Part shown: one piece after another, positions 10,138 to 21,117 of the stretch
Position numbering within the stretch: position 1 is the stretch's first letter
Layout: every line of letters starts with the position of its first letter
Assembly (NCBI GenBank): GCA_003255065.1
Contig: QAOA01005271.1
Coordinates: 2,593,014-2,657,013, forward strand
DNA from: Cercis canadensis
Lineage: Eukaryota; Streptophyta; Magnoliopsida; Fabales; Fabaceae
DNA length: 64,000 nucleotides
Reading direction: 5' to 3'
Position numbers and translations under genes: made by a program
The notes under the pieces: model-generated
What the model was told of the DNA's origin: nothing
The model's database searches: none
What the model saw: the letters and a program-made list of their open reading frames with translations, nothing else

Positions 10138-12497
10138 CTATAGAGGAGGTGGCAATCCAGGATAGTTTTTATCTGGAAAAGAAGGTTGTAATGGTGGCAA
10201 TCCAGGATAGTTTTTATCTGGAAAAGAAGGTTGTAATGGTGGCAATCCAGGATAGTTTTTATCTGGAAAAGAAGGACGTAATGGTGGCAATCCAGGATAG
10301 TTTTTATCTGGAAAAGAAGGTTGTAATGGTGGCAATCCTGGATAGTTTTCATCTGGAAAAGGAGGTTGCAATTGTGGTAATCCAGGAAAGTTGTGATCTG
10401 AAAAAGGAGGTGGCAAGCCATTATGTGTTTTATCTGGAAATGGAAAAGGAGGTGGCAACCCTGAAGACCTAGAGGGGAAACTGTTGTCTATATTAAAAAA
10501 TTTATCAAAATAATCTCCGGCATGATGATTATTCAGCTGTTGAAACCTGCCATCGAGTGTTGGTGACATTGACAATGGTGGCATTCCCACCTTATAGTTG
10601 AATGTTGTGGGCTGATCATGCATGGCCTTGTATGGTCCTTGACCCCGAGCATTTGAAATCTGCATCTTCTCAAAAGGAGCAGGCAACTCACCACCGTCCT
10701 CCTTAACAGGAAAACCACCACCAGCATCATCATTATCATTCTGTCGCACCATGATTTCTGGCTTTTCAGCATTAGCATCTTCCACCGGACCACTACTCTC
10801 TCTACATTGCTTTCTTCTCAAGCAGATCTGTTCATCACTGCTTTCTTCCACTTGTCTCTTTGAAGAAACCTTCTCATTCTTCTCATTCTCGTATATTTTA
10901 CACAGAACCCAGTCATCAAGCTGAAAAAACAAAAAAAAAAAACATTAGCAACTGCATTGCATCATTGCATGTTAATTAGCTAGGATCAATCTAATAATTA
11001 ATGATAAAGCAAATTAAGTGTGTGATACCCTCATATCATCAGGACCAGTCCTTTGCCTCTTCGGAAGGTCATGAATTCTGTATTCATGCATCATCCATTT
11101 GGTTTTCTTACCACCGGGAGCTTTTCCTTCATAAAATACCAAGGCTTTCCTATATCCGAGCTGAACACCTTCATCCGTACACACAACTTTATCAGCTCCG
11201 GTAGCCTTCCAGTATCCGGTACTGGCAGACCGCTTTGGTCTATCACCATTACGATACTTTCTGTATCTTGGAGTGAAGAAGTACCATTCACGCTCTCCTT
11301 GTGTCATATTTTCTGTATTATATATCAAATTACATCCAAACCTCATCAGAATACTTTAATCACAGATTAAAAAAGTTCAACACGATTCAACAGTTGAAAA
11401 AAAAAACAAAAACTACAACGTTTCAAGATTAAGATATATTTAAAAATAAATAAATTTCCATATTGCCCATATTCAAGAGAAAATCGATTTCTCATCTTCC
11501 TTTGACTCAAGTATTCAAACATTTTCTAAGTAAATTATAATGGAAACCAAAGATAAACTGATCAAGCAAATCTATATTAGAGAATCAGAAACAAGAATTA
11601 CTCATAGCTCATTTAATTTTAATCTTCAAACGTCATATTGGATTATTCATGAAAATATATAGAAGATAAGAAAAACCACGGCTGATTATAATGGAAATAC
11701 AGAACTCACTTTTCTTCATCTTCGATTGATTAAAAGTAGATTCATACATTTTCTACGTACAGTATAACGGAAAGCAAAGAAAAACTCATCCAAATCTATA
11801 TTAAAGAATCAGAAACAAGAATTACTCAAGAATTTCAGCTTCATTTAATTTAAATCTTCAAGCATCAGCTCTAGCAAGAATTCATGAAAATAGAAGAAAA
11901 GAAAAACCAAAGCTAGCTTATTATAATGGAAATTATATCAGAGAATCAGAAACAAGAATTACTGAAGAATTTCAGCTTCATTTGATTTAAATCTTCAAGC
12001 ATCACCTATATCATAGAATTCATGAAAATATAAGAAAAGAAAAACCATTGCTGACGATTATAATGGAAATCACTACATCCGATCGGAAGAACAGACATAT
12101 ATACTACACTTCATTCCAAGAACTCACTTTTGTTGTTATATATAAATGAAAAAGAAAGTAGAACAAAAGAAAATTATAAATTAAACATAGACACATGTAT
12201 AGAAAAGGGAACAAGAATTAGCATACCAGAAAGTTCTTGAGGATGGAATTTGTATAACTCAACATCAATGATCCGGTTGCGTGGTAAAGGTTCATTGCGA
12301 ATTTTTTTGGCCAAGTACTGGACAAGAAGTTCATCCTCGGTGGGTTTAAACCTAACGCCAGGTGGGAATGAAGAGAAGTACGAATCATCATCAACATTAT
12401 TCTGATTAGGTTGACTCCCAGAAGAGCCATGAGACTCCTCCATTTTGAGATTCCCAGAATTAGCAGAAGCGAAAAGAGAACCATCATGGTGCTCCAT
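10138..12497 (-). CDS. NAC-domain transcription factor with a proline-rich tandem-repeat C-terminus
   Basis: Exons 12497-12227, 11312-11029 and 10920-10138 give 445 residues; introns interrupt the NAC domain at the usual places. NAC subdomains in order: [20 protein letters not shown] (the usual LPPGFRFHPT is altered); [40 protein letters not shown] with [34 protein letters not shown] and [21 protein letters not shown]. This is a DNA-binding nuclear regulator. The last 100 or so residues are a repeat of a 15-residue unit, [15 protein letters not shown], encoded by 45-bp tandem repeats. A short Lys/Arg-rich, acidic linker follows the NAC domain. Intron 1 (914 bp) contains repeated blocks of its own. 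The target genes cannot be told from sequence; its place inside an XTH array is not evidence that it regulates them. Confidence 0.92.
10147..10460 (-). repeat. 45-bp tandem repeat coding the NAC C-terminal tail
   Basis: Four to five near-identical 45-bp units (15 codons each) run from about 10147 to 10370, and two more degenerate units continue to about 10460. All stay in frame, so copy number can vary without breaking the protein. Confidence 0.85.
11490..12070. repeat. Repeated blocks within NAC intron 1
   Basis: A block of about 130 bp containing GAATCAGAAACAAGAATTAC and ending TTATAATGGAAAT occurs three times (about 11576-11697, 11802-11932 and 11933-12070). The first two are part of a longer unit of about 220 bp (starting near 11490 and 11711). 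It is non-coding. Confidence 0.65.
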
Positions 12498-14038
12498 AGT
12501 GAGACTCCGATAAAGAGAAAATACGTTTACAAAGAAAGATTTTGTTGCGTATCTGAGTCAATTATGTTCACTCTTGTCAAATATATATGGCTCGTTTTTT
12601 CAAAAAAAAAATCTGCTATGCTATTTTTTCTCCAGCTCTTCGTAACTGAATCGAATTCTGTTTGTGTTTCTTACGTAACAAATCCTAATGTTTATTAAAT
12701 ATGTTCGGGAAAATAAACATTAACAGTGTTTAAATTTCATTGAGTTTAAAATTTATCAGTGGGAAAATTTTAAAATTTAAATTCGCTGAAGCTTTTCAAT
12801 ATCATCAGTTAGCTCCTATTCAAAAACCATGCACATCACTTAACTAGTTACTCCCTAAGTGGATAATAATTTATATATCTGCTTTACAGCTGTGCTATTT
12901 ACTTCGAATGCTCATCACATTATTCCAAAAATAAAGGAAAACATTAATTGAGGGTACTACTATCCATTTAGGATGGGTGTTTCATCTCCAATTGATAACT
13001 ATCAAAAGTTGACGAGTAATATATATCTCAAAATAGTTAATTTTTTTGTAAAATGTATAAACAACACAATACCAAAAAAAAATTACTAAAACAATATATC
13101 AAAATATTATTAATTCTTTTAACTATCCTTTAGTTAGTGTTCACAACTAGTACACATGTTTACATGCCAAAAGTTTTTTTTTTCCGCCACTTAGATTTTT
13201 TATTGTTATATATGTAAACATAATGGTATTGCTGAGCTACACCCATTCCTATAAGGGGAGGTGTAGCCCTATTTACATTGAGGGCTTTTAGTAAGACTTG
13301 AAGGTTAAATTTGGTATCATGAATATCTCAAAAAAATTGAGTCACATAATATGTGATAGAACACAAAATTTATTATAAAATACAAAAATAGCACAATATA
13401 AGAAAATATGTTAAATAAAAAATTTGGCACGTTTTTTTATATTGTGTCATCCTTGCATTTTATAAAAAAAAAAAACTGTATATTTTATCGTATATTAAGT
13501 AATTCAATTTTTTGAGATATTCGCAACGATATCAAAATCAATAGATAAATCTCACTAAATCCACACAACTAAGTGATAACTCTACCCCCAACTGTTTTAA
13601 TATAACTGCCCCCATTAATAAAGATTTAGAACATTTAATTAGTTAAAGGGATAATAAAGATGAATAGGGATCCACTTGGGGTTGTTGCAACCAGTTTGGT
13701 TCAATGGATGAGGCTGAAAGGTTTTATCGAAAGATTGGTAAAAAAAAAAAAAAAAACTTTCCCAGTAGCAGTAACCCCCCCACCACCACCCCCCCGCGCT
13801 TGTTGTTCACTGAAGCTTTGCGATGTGAAATGCCTATGTCACCATCTAAACCACTTCAAATTCACCCTGCCACCTGTATCCGGCTCCACCATTTGGCTTA
13901 TTATTACGAACTATATTTCGTCTCCTTCCCTACCTCTTCCTCCTTTTAATTTTTAGTACCATGCACTCCAATTTCATTCCCTAGTCCCTTCTCTGCTCAT
14001 TCTCTCCTGAGTTTAACTTTTAAGCTTAAAATATTATT
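12498..14038. other. Spacer between the NAC gene and XTH pseudogene 3
   Basis: Contains the NAC promoter, A+T-rich DNA, the inverted repeat at 13309-13538 and a C-rich/poly-A tract near 13740-13795. Overlapping 81-98 codon plus-strand frames at 13660-13956 are low-complexity and not supported as genes. Confidence 0.55.
13309..13538. repeat. MITE-like inverted repeat
   Basis: TTGGTATCATGAATATCTCAAA... at the left is the imperfect reverse complement of ...TTTGAGATATTCGCAACGATATCAA at the right. Pairing continues inward through ATAATATGTGATAGAA and GCACAATATAAGAAAA. The size is about 230 bp, with no coding frame. Confidence 0.5.
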
Positions 14039-15105
14039 ATGATTCTCCCTTGTTTATTCACAAAAATAGTGCCTTTTGTTTTCTTGGTCAGCTCCCATTT
14101 GTGTCTATATGCTTATTCTGCTAATCTCCACCAGGATTTTGACATTATTTGGGGTGAGGACCGTGCTAATATACTCAACAATGGCCAACTGCTTACTCTG
14201 TCCCTTGACAGAGCCTCTGGCTCTGGCTTTCAGTCCAAAAATGAGTACCTTTTTGGCAAGTTTTGACATGCAGCTGAAGCTTGTCTCAGGCAATTCCGCA
14301 GGCACAGTAACTTCGTTTTATGTGAGTAATCTGCAGCATCTAATATCTTTTCTCAATCGCATATGCAATTAATTATATTTGTTTTTAACACACTCTGCTG
14401 CATGCATAGCAGTTACAGTCAAAAGGGTCAAGCTGGGATGAGATTGACTTGGAACTCTTCGGAAATTTGAGTGGCGAACCTTACGTTCTTGAGACAAATG
14501 TATACACGCAGGGAAAAGGCAACCAAGAGCAGCAGTTCTACCTCTGGTTTGATCCTATTGCAAATTTTCACACTTAATCTATTCTCTGGAATCCCCTGTG
14601 CATCATGTAATTAAGAATCCCATTAAATGGCAAACCGTTATTGTTTTTATGTGTTTAATTTTACTTGGGTTTAACCTGCGTTTGATGCTGTTGTTTTTAG
14701 AATCACTGTCGATGGCACTCCAATTAGAGAGTTCAAAAACTATGAGTCAATTGGTGTCCCATTTGCGAAGAAGCAGGCAATGAGGATATATGGTAACCTT
14801 TGGAACGCTATGACTGGGCTACTAGGGGTGGGCTTTTAAAGACAAATTGGACACAAGCGCCCTTCACTGCATATTATACAAATTTCAAAGCCAATGCCTG
14901 TGTTTGTTCTCCTGGCTCATCTTCTTGCAATGCAAATTCTATGTCCTCTGCCTCTGGCAGATCATGGCTTAAACAAGATTTGGATGTTATAGGACAAGAG
15001 AGGCTCAAGTGGGTGCAGAGGAATTACATGATTTACAACTACTGTACTGACTTTAAGCATTTCTCTGCTGGAATCCCACCTGAATGTGCTATCACTAAGG
15101 GATGA
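14039..15105 (+). pseudogene. XTH: XTH pseudogene, array copy 3
   Basis: The three-exon XTH plan is still visible (14039-14321, 14413-14606, 14701-15105; the middle exon is still 194 bp), but the frame is broken three times. Exon 1 has one extra T in the run at 14261-14264, giving TGA at 14264-14266. In exon 2 the conserved HTYS codon has become TAA at 14575-14577. Exon 3 lacks one base at 14809/14810, where the other copies read NADDW. The catalytic region survives as DEIDLELFG with the acidic triad, and the four C-terminal Cys and PPEC end are present. The signal peptide also remains readable. A functional protein could not be made even with correct splicing. Confidence 0.92.
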
Positions 15106-16278
15106 GAAAATAGAACGAGCCTATGCAATTGTACTACACCAACACACAAGTTATTGTTAATGCTATCTTACTAAAATAAATCTTGATAAATTTTCATATT
15201 CCAGAGTTACTTTAATCTAAATTCTTTATATATATATATTTGAGTGAACACTAAAAAAATTTTGCACCAAAAAACACTAAAAAAGAGTTGATGGTATATA
15301 GCGGTTCAAGTAGTAAATTTTGTTTATAAGGTGAGAAAAATAGATTAAAAAAAAAAAAGGGAAACAATAAGTTTGGTAAAGTCATGCTTGCAATAATTGC
15401 AGGCTTGTTTGTTCCATTTAATCTCCTTGACCCAAAAGTAATTGAATAGTTGTTTATCGTGGGGACAAGAGTCCTAGTTCTTGTATACGTGTACTAGTTA
15501 GTACACCTAGGGGTCCCCTTCTCCTTCAAAGAAAACAAAACTCTTAAATGCTACAATATAACATTAATTCATATTTACTAATCGCCATTGCATATTATAT
15601 AGTATGCACAAAAGCGTTGCCGTAGCCTATAATAATTATCCAACACTTAGCTGTATTTCTGATATCGATTATAAGATGCATTTCATATAAAAGTGAAAAT
15701 GAAGTATAAAAAAAAGTATGAAAATGGATAACAAGTAATTATATAAATAAATTTTACGAAAATTGGGTCAATTAGTAGGATTTAGTTGCATCAATAGAAA
15801 GAATTTTTTATTCATTTAGGTGTGTGCATGTGATCTATTGTTAAAGAGGAAAGGGAAAAAGAGAACAAAAAAAAAAATAAAGAAAACATATCAAAGTTAT
15901 TTTGAATAATTAATTTTTAAATTACATCTATAACTCTATTTCTATTACTACTTTATTTAATAGACATTTGAATAAATAAAAGACATTAATGATACTTTTG
16001 GCAAAAAACAGATCGAATAGTGTGGTGTTTTCTTAGTTAGTAGTATAGATAAATATTTCTACAGAAAAGCTTTTATTTTGTTCTGCATTTTTCAGTTTCT
16101 AGAATAGAAAATAATTTGTTAAGTTTGATGTAAGAGTCAACAAAAAACCATTTTGTAATAGAAAGGGCAATCACTTTCTAAAACATATATATCAAATACA
16201 AAAGAACTTTTCTTTATTCAAATGGGAATGGAGGTTGTTATAATTTTATGGTTATGTGTATGAGTTATGCATGGGCAT

Positions 16279-16463
16279 GGCGGTGGTGGCTTTAGGTAAG
16301 AAAAGAAGGATATGGTGTTTGTGCCATCCTATCAAGAATCCATGCAGAACCGCGTGGGATCATTGGGGTCCATGAATATAATAACTTAAACTTAACAAGC
16401 ACGCATTTCTTTACTCATAACTCCCTCCTCAGTTCTCACCCATACCCAACTGTGAACAGCTGA
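16279..16463 (+). promoter_or_regulatory. Conserved upstream region of XTH copy 4, with a CGCG box
   Basis: Three blocks recur in the same order before copy 5: GGCGGTGGTGGCTTTAGGT (16279-16297), AATCCATGCAGAACCGCGTG (16337-16356) and CAACTGTGAACAGCTGA (16447-16463). The second holds CCGCGT, matching the vCGCGb core bound by calmodulin-binding CAMTA factors; the link to CAMTA is inference. CAGCTG in the third is an E-box-type palindrome. Confidence 0.5.
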
Positions 16464-16528
16464 AGTATTGAACTGAGCCTTCTCACGCCTTTCCTTCCTC
16501 TCTCTCAAACCTATCTCTGCTCCGCTCC

Positions 16529-16536
16529 TATAAATA
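16529..16536 (+). promoter_or_regulatory. TATA box of XTH copy 4
   Basis: TATAAATA 101 bp before the start codon at 16630, in a pyrimidine-rich context. Confidence 0.7.
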
Positions 16537-16629
16537 CACATTCTCCATCACATCCAACACACAAATTAAGTTTCTCTTCTCAAAACCAAAACCATTTCTT
16601 TTCATTACCATTTCCAGTTTCAAACCGCG

Positions 16630-17701
16630 ATGGCTTCTTCCACGGTTCCATTGGGGCTAGTATTAGTAATCTCTTTGGTTGGCTATTTTGTTATTGCCTC
16701 TGCAGGCAACTTTTATCAAGAATTTGATATCACTTGGGGGGATGGGCGTGCTAAGATACTCAACAATGGTGATCTTCTTACTCTGTCCCTTGACAAACCC
16801 TCTGGCTCTGGCTTCCAATCCAAGAACGAGTACCTTTTTGGCAAAATTGATATGCAGCTCAAGCTCGTTCCTGGCAACTCTGCGGGCACCGTCACTGCCT
16901 ACTATGTATGTCCAAATTTATATTCTTAAACATAGTTTCTTTAAGCTCTAGCTAGTTAAATTACTAATATGGGAAAACTTTTGAATTCAATTTCAGCTAT
17001 CTTCAAAAGGAGCAGGATGGGATGAGATTGACTTTGAATTCTTGGGCAATTTGAGTGGTGACCCTTATATCCTGCACACCAATGTGTTCAGCCAAGGCAA
17101 AGGCAACAGAGAGCAACAATTTTACCTCTGGTTCGACCCAACTGCAGATTTTCACACCTATTCCATCCTCTGGAATCCCCAGCGCATTGTGTAAGTTCCT
17201 TTTTAATTAATTTATCCAATGCCCCAAAAAAGTTCAAATTTCCTTTTGTCTTGTGTTGAGGAGGTGGAATTAACTATGCTCTGTTTCCTCCGTTTCAGCT
17301 TCTCTGTGGACGGTACCCCAATTAGGGAGTTCAAGAATTTTGAATCAATTGGAGTTCCATTCCCCAAAAACCAGCCCATGAGGATCTACTCTAGCCTCTG
17401 GAACGCTGATGATTGGGCCACAAGAGGTGGGCTTGTTAAGACAGATTGGAGCCAAGCTCCTTTCACTGCCTCCTATAGAAACTTCAATGCCAATGCTTGC
17501 GTTTGGTCCTCTGGAGCATCCTCTTGTGCTTCAAACACTGCTTCTTCTACCTCAGCTAACAATGCATGGCTCTCACAAGACCTGGATTCAACAAGCCAAG
17601 AGAGGCTTAAATGGGTGCACAACAATTACATGATCTACAATTACTGCACTGACGTAAAACGATTTCCACAAGGCCTCCCTCCGGAGTGCAACACGGCTTA
17701 A
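16630..17701 (+). CDS. XTH: Xyloglucan endotransglucosylase/hydrolase, XTH22-25 type, array copy 4
   Basis: Exons 16630-16905, 16997-17190 and 17299-17701 give 290 residues. The signal peptide ends near VIASA, and the mature start is [15 protein letters not shown]. Exon 2 begins [17 protein letters not shown], followed by NLSG and the [11 protein letters not shown]-like xyloglucan-binding segment ([12 protein letters not shown]). Exon 3 has all four Cys and a Ser/Thr/Ala-rich loop ([15 protein letters not shown]) seen only in copies 4 and 5. Intron 2 is nearly identical to that of copy 5, and the promoter blocks are shared, so the pair arose by recent duplication or has been homogenised. Confidence 0.96.
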
Positions 17702-19665
17702 GAGAGAAACACAAACACCTTGCCATATCCCCATTCTAATTTGTTATACGTGATATTCACATCTGATTCTTTCATTTTTTATTTTTATTTTTTAATTGTT
17801 TTTTGTTGGCTGAAGGCTGTCATGTAATTTGAAATACAATACTAATGGAATAATGTCTTTCCTGTTTAGTTTCTATCAAAGACTATCAAGCATTTCCTTC
17901 TTTTTCCTGTTTATGCTCAGCCTAACTTAATTAACATACACACTGATAATGTTGATAACTTCAATTAATTACTAAAATTTTCAATTATCGTTATAAGATT
18001 GAATTGCTCCTATATTAGTAGAGGGAGGGGCCGGAGCGTTTCGGATGAGAAGAGTGTTATTTCTTATTATAATTTCGAAAATTGAATATTAAATATTTTT
18101 ATTCAAATCAGAAATAGACAACTGATATAACTTACTTTTTCTAGAGGATTAAAATTTTTATCATGTTAAAATGATAAATTTGTGCAAAATGTGAGAAAAT
18201 ACTATATAGCGCACAAATATCAATTATTATCTTTCTGTTTAATAGCATCCTTCTCCTGTAAAAAATGAGTCAGAAAGGGAATGCATCCAATGCCCATCAG
18301 GGGTAAGCATTTGTGTTATAAATTAATGAGAAACCGATCAAATGATAAGTAGAGGACAATAATATAATAAATTCAGATTGTGTTCTGTGTTATATGTACA
18401 GTTCATGATCTCCTCATTTCCTAGTTCTACTCTGGCAAGATAATCATTCGCATTTACAAATTTTGGTAAAACATGTTGAGGAAGTGTTTTTAAAATACAA
18501 GATTAATCAACAAGTGTGTAGTTCAACTGATGACAAATTAAACTTTGGGCATGTGTCTTTGGCTGCAGTTAAGGGTTTAAGGTTTAGTGAGAGCATTGTT
18601 AAGAGAAAAAAAAATTATAATAACACAAGATTAGTTGGGAAAAACAAATTTTGTTTTGCCAATTACCCGAAAAAATATATATAGAGAGGTGAGGTGCAAC
18701 AATCCAAAAGTAATATAGTATTAAATTAATGATAAATAAAAGAGTTTTAGTTAGAGTTGGAATGAAACAGCGCCTATAGCATTTAACTAGCTAATTAATA
18801 ATTAGCATTCTAATTAGATATATGATAAGAAAGAGATAAATATAGACATATAATTCACTTATTCTAATAATTAAAGATAAACTCAAATAAATAAATAATA
18901 AAATCTAATGAGCTAATTATATACTTGCATTATGAGGATTGGTTTAAGGCACAATATGAAATCTTCTAAACCTAAAATATGAAATTAAAATATAAATTTC
19001 AACATAATATTTTCGAGACACTGTGTTTTTGTATTTGTGTATTTCAATATGGAAGTCACAAATGGATATACTAAATTACTAATTGTTCTCTAAATGAAAG
19101 ATTAAAAGCCTAAAAAGAAACGTAAAAGAAAAATAAGCCACCAAAGTTTTTTTTTTTATTTGATTGGACCAAAGATATTATTTGAACTTTAATAGTAAGG
19201 ATAAGTTGAAGAAAAAGAAATTTGGGTGTCATTTGAAGGCAACAAAAAAGTGTTATTTTACTTTAGAAGCAGGCGCTTGTTATGTCATAATTTTTATTAT
19301 ATAGTTAAATTAAAGTGATTGGTTTGCATTTTTTTTTTTTTATGAGATCTCTAGTTTTTCTATGAGAAAAATAATTTCCAATAAAGCTCTGTAATTAAGG
19401 TGATTGGTATGCTAGTGGTGGTATAATTTAGTTTTTCCAATAAAGCTCTATAACGCAAAACGACTTAAGTGATGTAATTCAAAATTATGGTGGAATCAAA
19501 GACTATGACATGCTAAACAACTCTTTAATAATTAGTACAAAAATAACAAAAAAAAAAAAAAGGTTTTAAACATGAGAATAAAGAGTGAATTCTTGGGAAC
19601 GGGATTTAACGAATAAAGTGCAGCTATCACCATTTTTTTATGTTTTTTCTTTTTGTTGGACTAAT

Positions 19666-19869
19666 GGCGGTGGTGGTTTTAGGTGAATCCGCGTGAAGTA
19701 AAGAGCACAAGTTTGTGTTTCGTAAGCAAGTAGCATTGTTTAGCCAACTCAAAAATCCATGCAAACCGCGTGTAATTATTTAGCTCTGTCCCCATTACCC
19801 AAATGCCATTATCCATTACACCCATTTCTTTTACTGTTTTACATTGTTTAGCCAACTGTGAACAGCTGA
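19666..19869 (+). promoter_or_regulatory. Conserved upstream region of XTH copy 5, with a CGCG box
   Basis: Counterparts of the copy-4 blocks: 19666-19684, 19754-19772 (AATCCATGCAAACCGCGTG) and 19853-19869 (CAACTGTGAACAGCTGA), in the same order. The spacing differs by tens of bases, while the flanking DNA has drifted. Confidence 0.5.
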
Positions 19870-19949
19870 GCTGCCCACTGAACCTTCTCACAGCTTTCCT
19901 CTCCTTGAAGCCTTAGCCACCACACCCACTCCCCTCCTACATTTTCAAC

Positions 19950-19957
19950 TATAAATA
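19950..19957 (+). promoter_or_regulatory. TATA box of XTH copy 5
   Basis: TATAAATA 94 bp before the start codon at 20044. Confidence 0.7.
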
Positions 19958-20043
19958 GCATTCTATAACACTCATTCCCACCACAATCTGAAACAAAGCT
20001 TCTTACACTTGAAAACAATTAACATTTATTTTCTATTCTTACT

Positions 20044-21117
20044 ATGGCTTCTTCAAGCTCAGCTATATTGCTTCTCATCTCTCTAGTTGGCTGCTTCTTC
20101 TCCGCCTCTGCTGCCAACTTTTATCAAAACTTCGATATTACATGGGGAGATGGTCGTGGTAAAATACTTAACAACGGTGACCTTCTTACTCTGTCTCTTG
20201 ACAAATCCTCTGGTTCAGGGTTCCAGTCCAAGAACGAGTACCTCTTTGGTAAAATCGATATGCAGCTCAAGCTTGTTCCCGGCAACTCTGCTGGCACCGT
20301 CACTGCTTACTATGTGAGTCCAAAATCATACCTTTTTTTTACCATTTTCTCACAAGTTGTGTTTTCTTTAAGCTTTGATTACTAATTGAGGAAACTTGTG
20401 CTGTTCAATTTCAGCTGTCTTCAAAAGGAGCAGGGTGGGATGAGATTGACTTTGAATTCTTGGGTAATTTGAGTGGTGACCCTTATATCCTGCACACCAA
20501 TGTGTTCAGCCAAGGCAAGGGTAACAGAGAGCAACAATTCTATCTCTGGTTCGACCCAACAGCAGATTTTCACACCTATTCCATCCTCTGGAACCCCCAG
20601 CGCATTGTGTAAGTTCCTTTCTAATTTATCCAATGCCCCAAAAAGGTTCAATTTTTTCCTTGTCCCTTGTGTTGAAGAAGTGGAACTAACTATGCTCTGT
20701 TTCCTCTGTTTCAGCTTCTCTGTGGATGGTACCCCCATTAGGGAGTTCAAGAATATGGAGTCAATTGGAGTTCCATTCCCCAAAAACCAGCCCATGAGGA
20801 TCTACTCTAGTCTCTGGAATGCTGATGACTGGGCCACAAGAGGTGGGCTTGTTAAGACAGATTGGAGCCAAGCTCCTTTCACTGCTTCCTATAGAAATTT
20901 CAATGCCAACGCGTGTGTTTGGTCCTCTGGAGCATCTTCTTGTGCTTCAAACACTGCTTCTTCTACCTCAGCTAATAATGCATGGCTCTCACAAGAGCTA
21001 GATTCTACTGGCCAAGAGAGGCTTAAGTGGGTGCAGAAGAATTACATGATCTATAATTATTGTGTTGACACAAAACGATTTCCACAGGGCCTCCCTCGTG
21101 AATGCAAGACAGCTTAG
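20044..21117 (+). CDS. XTH: Xyloglucan endotransglucosylase/hydrolase, XTH22-25 type, array copy 5
   Basis: Exons 20044-20313, 20415-20608 and 20715-21117 give 288 residues. The signal peptide is [20 protein letters not shown], and the mature start is [15 protein letters not shown]. It has an intact DEIDFEFLG plus NLSG, the same exon-3 Ser/Thr/Ala loop as copy 4, and four Cys (end PRECKTA, where most copies have PPEC). It is the closest relative of copy 4 across exons, intron 2 and promoter. The few differences are mostly in the signal peptide and the last residues, which suggests normal constraint on the mature enzyme. Confidence 0.96.

Larger units (their letters stand above)
15106..16629. 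other. Spacer between XTH pseudogene 3 and XTH copy 4
   Basis: A+T-rich DNA without a supported gene. The promoter of copy 4 occupies the right third; blocks at 16279-16297, 16337-16356 and 16447-16463 recur upstream of copy 5. Confidence 0.6.
17702..20043. other. Spacer between XTH copies 4 and 5
   Basis: 2.3 kb of A+T-rich DNA. No supported gene; a 73-codon frame at 18463-18684 has no family features. The right end from about 19660 is the copy-5 promoter, matching that of copy 4. Confidence 0.6.

Noticed and set aside
10125-10472. 115-codon plus-strand frame opposite the NAC tail
   Set aside because: Shadow of the 45-bp tandem repeat; the repeated peptide [15 protein letters not shown] is the antisense reading of the NAC repeat.
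13660-13956. Plus-strand frames upstream of the XTH pseudogene
   Set aside because: Poly-Lys and poly-Pro stretches come from poly-A and poly-C tracts; no gene family recognised.
14800-15105. A separate small gene encoding only the XTH C-terminal domain
   Set aside because: It is exon 3 of the broken copy 3, resumed after the one-base loss at 14809/14810, with no promoter or signal peptide of its own.
18463-18684. 73-codon plus-strand frame between XTH copies 4 and 5
   Set aside because: A+T-rich, no family features, no promoter or neighbour support.
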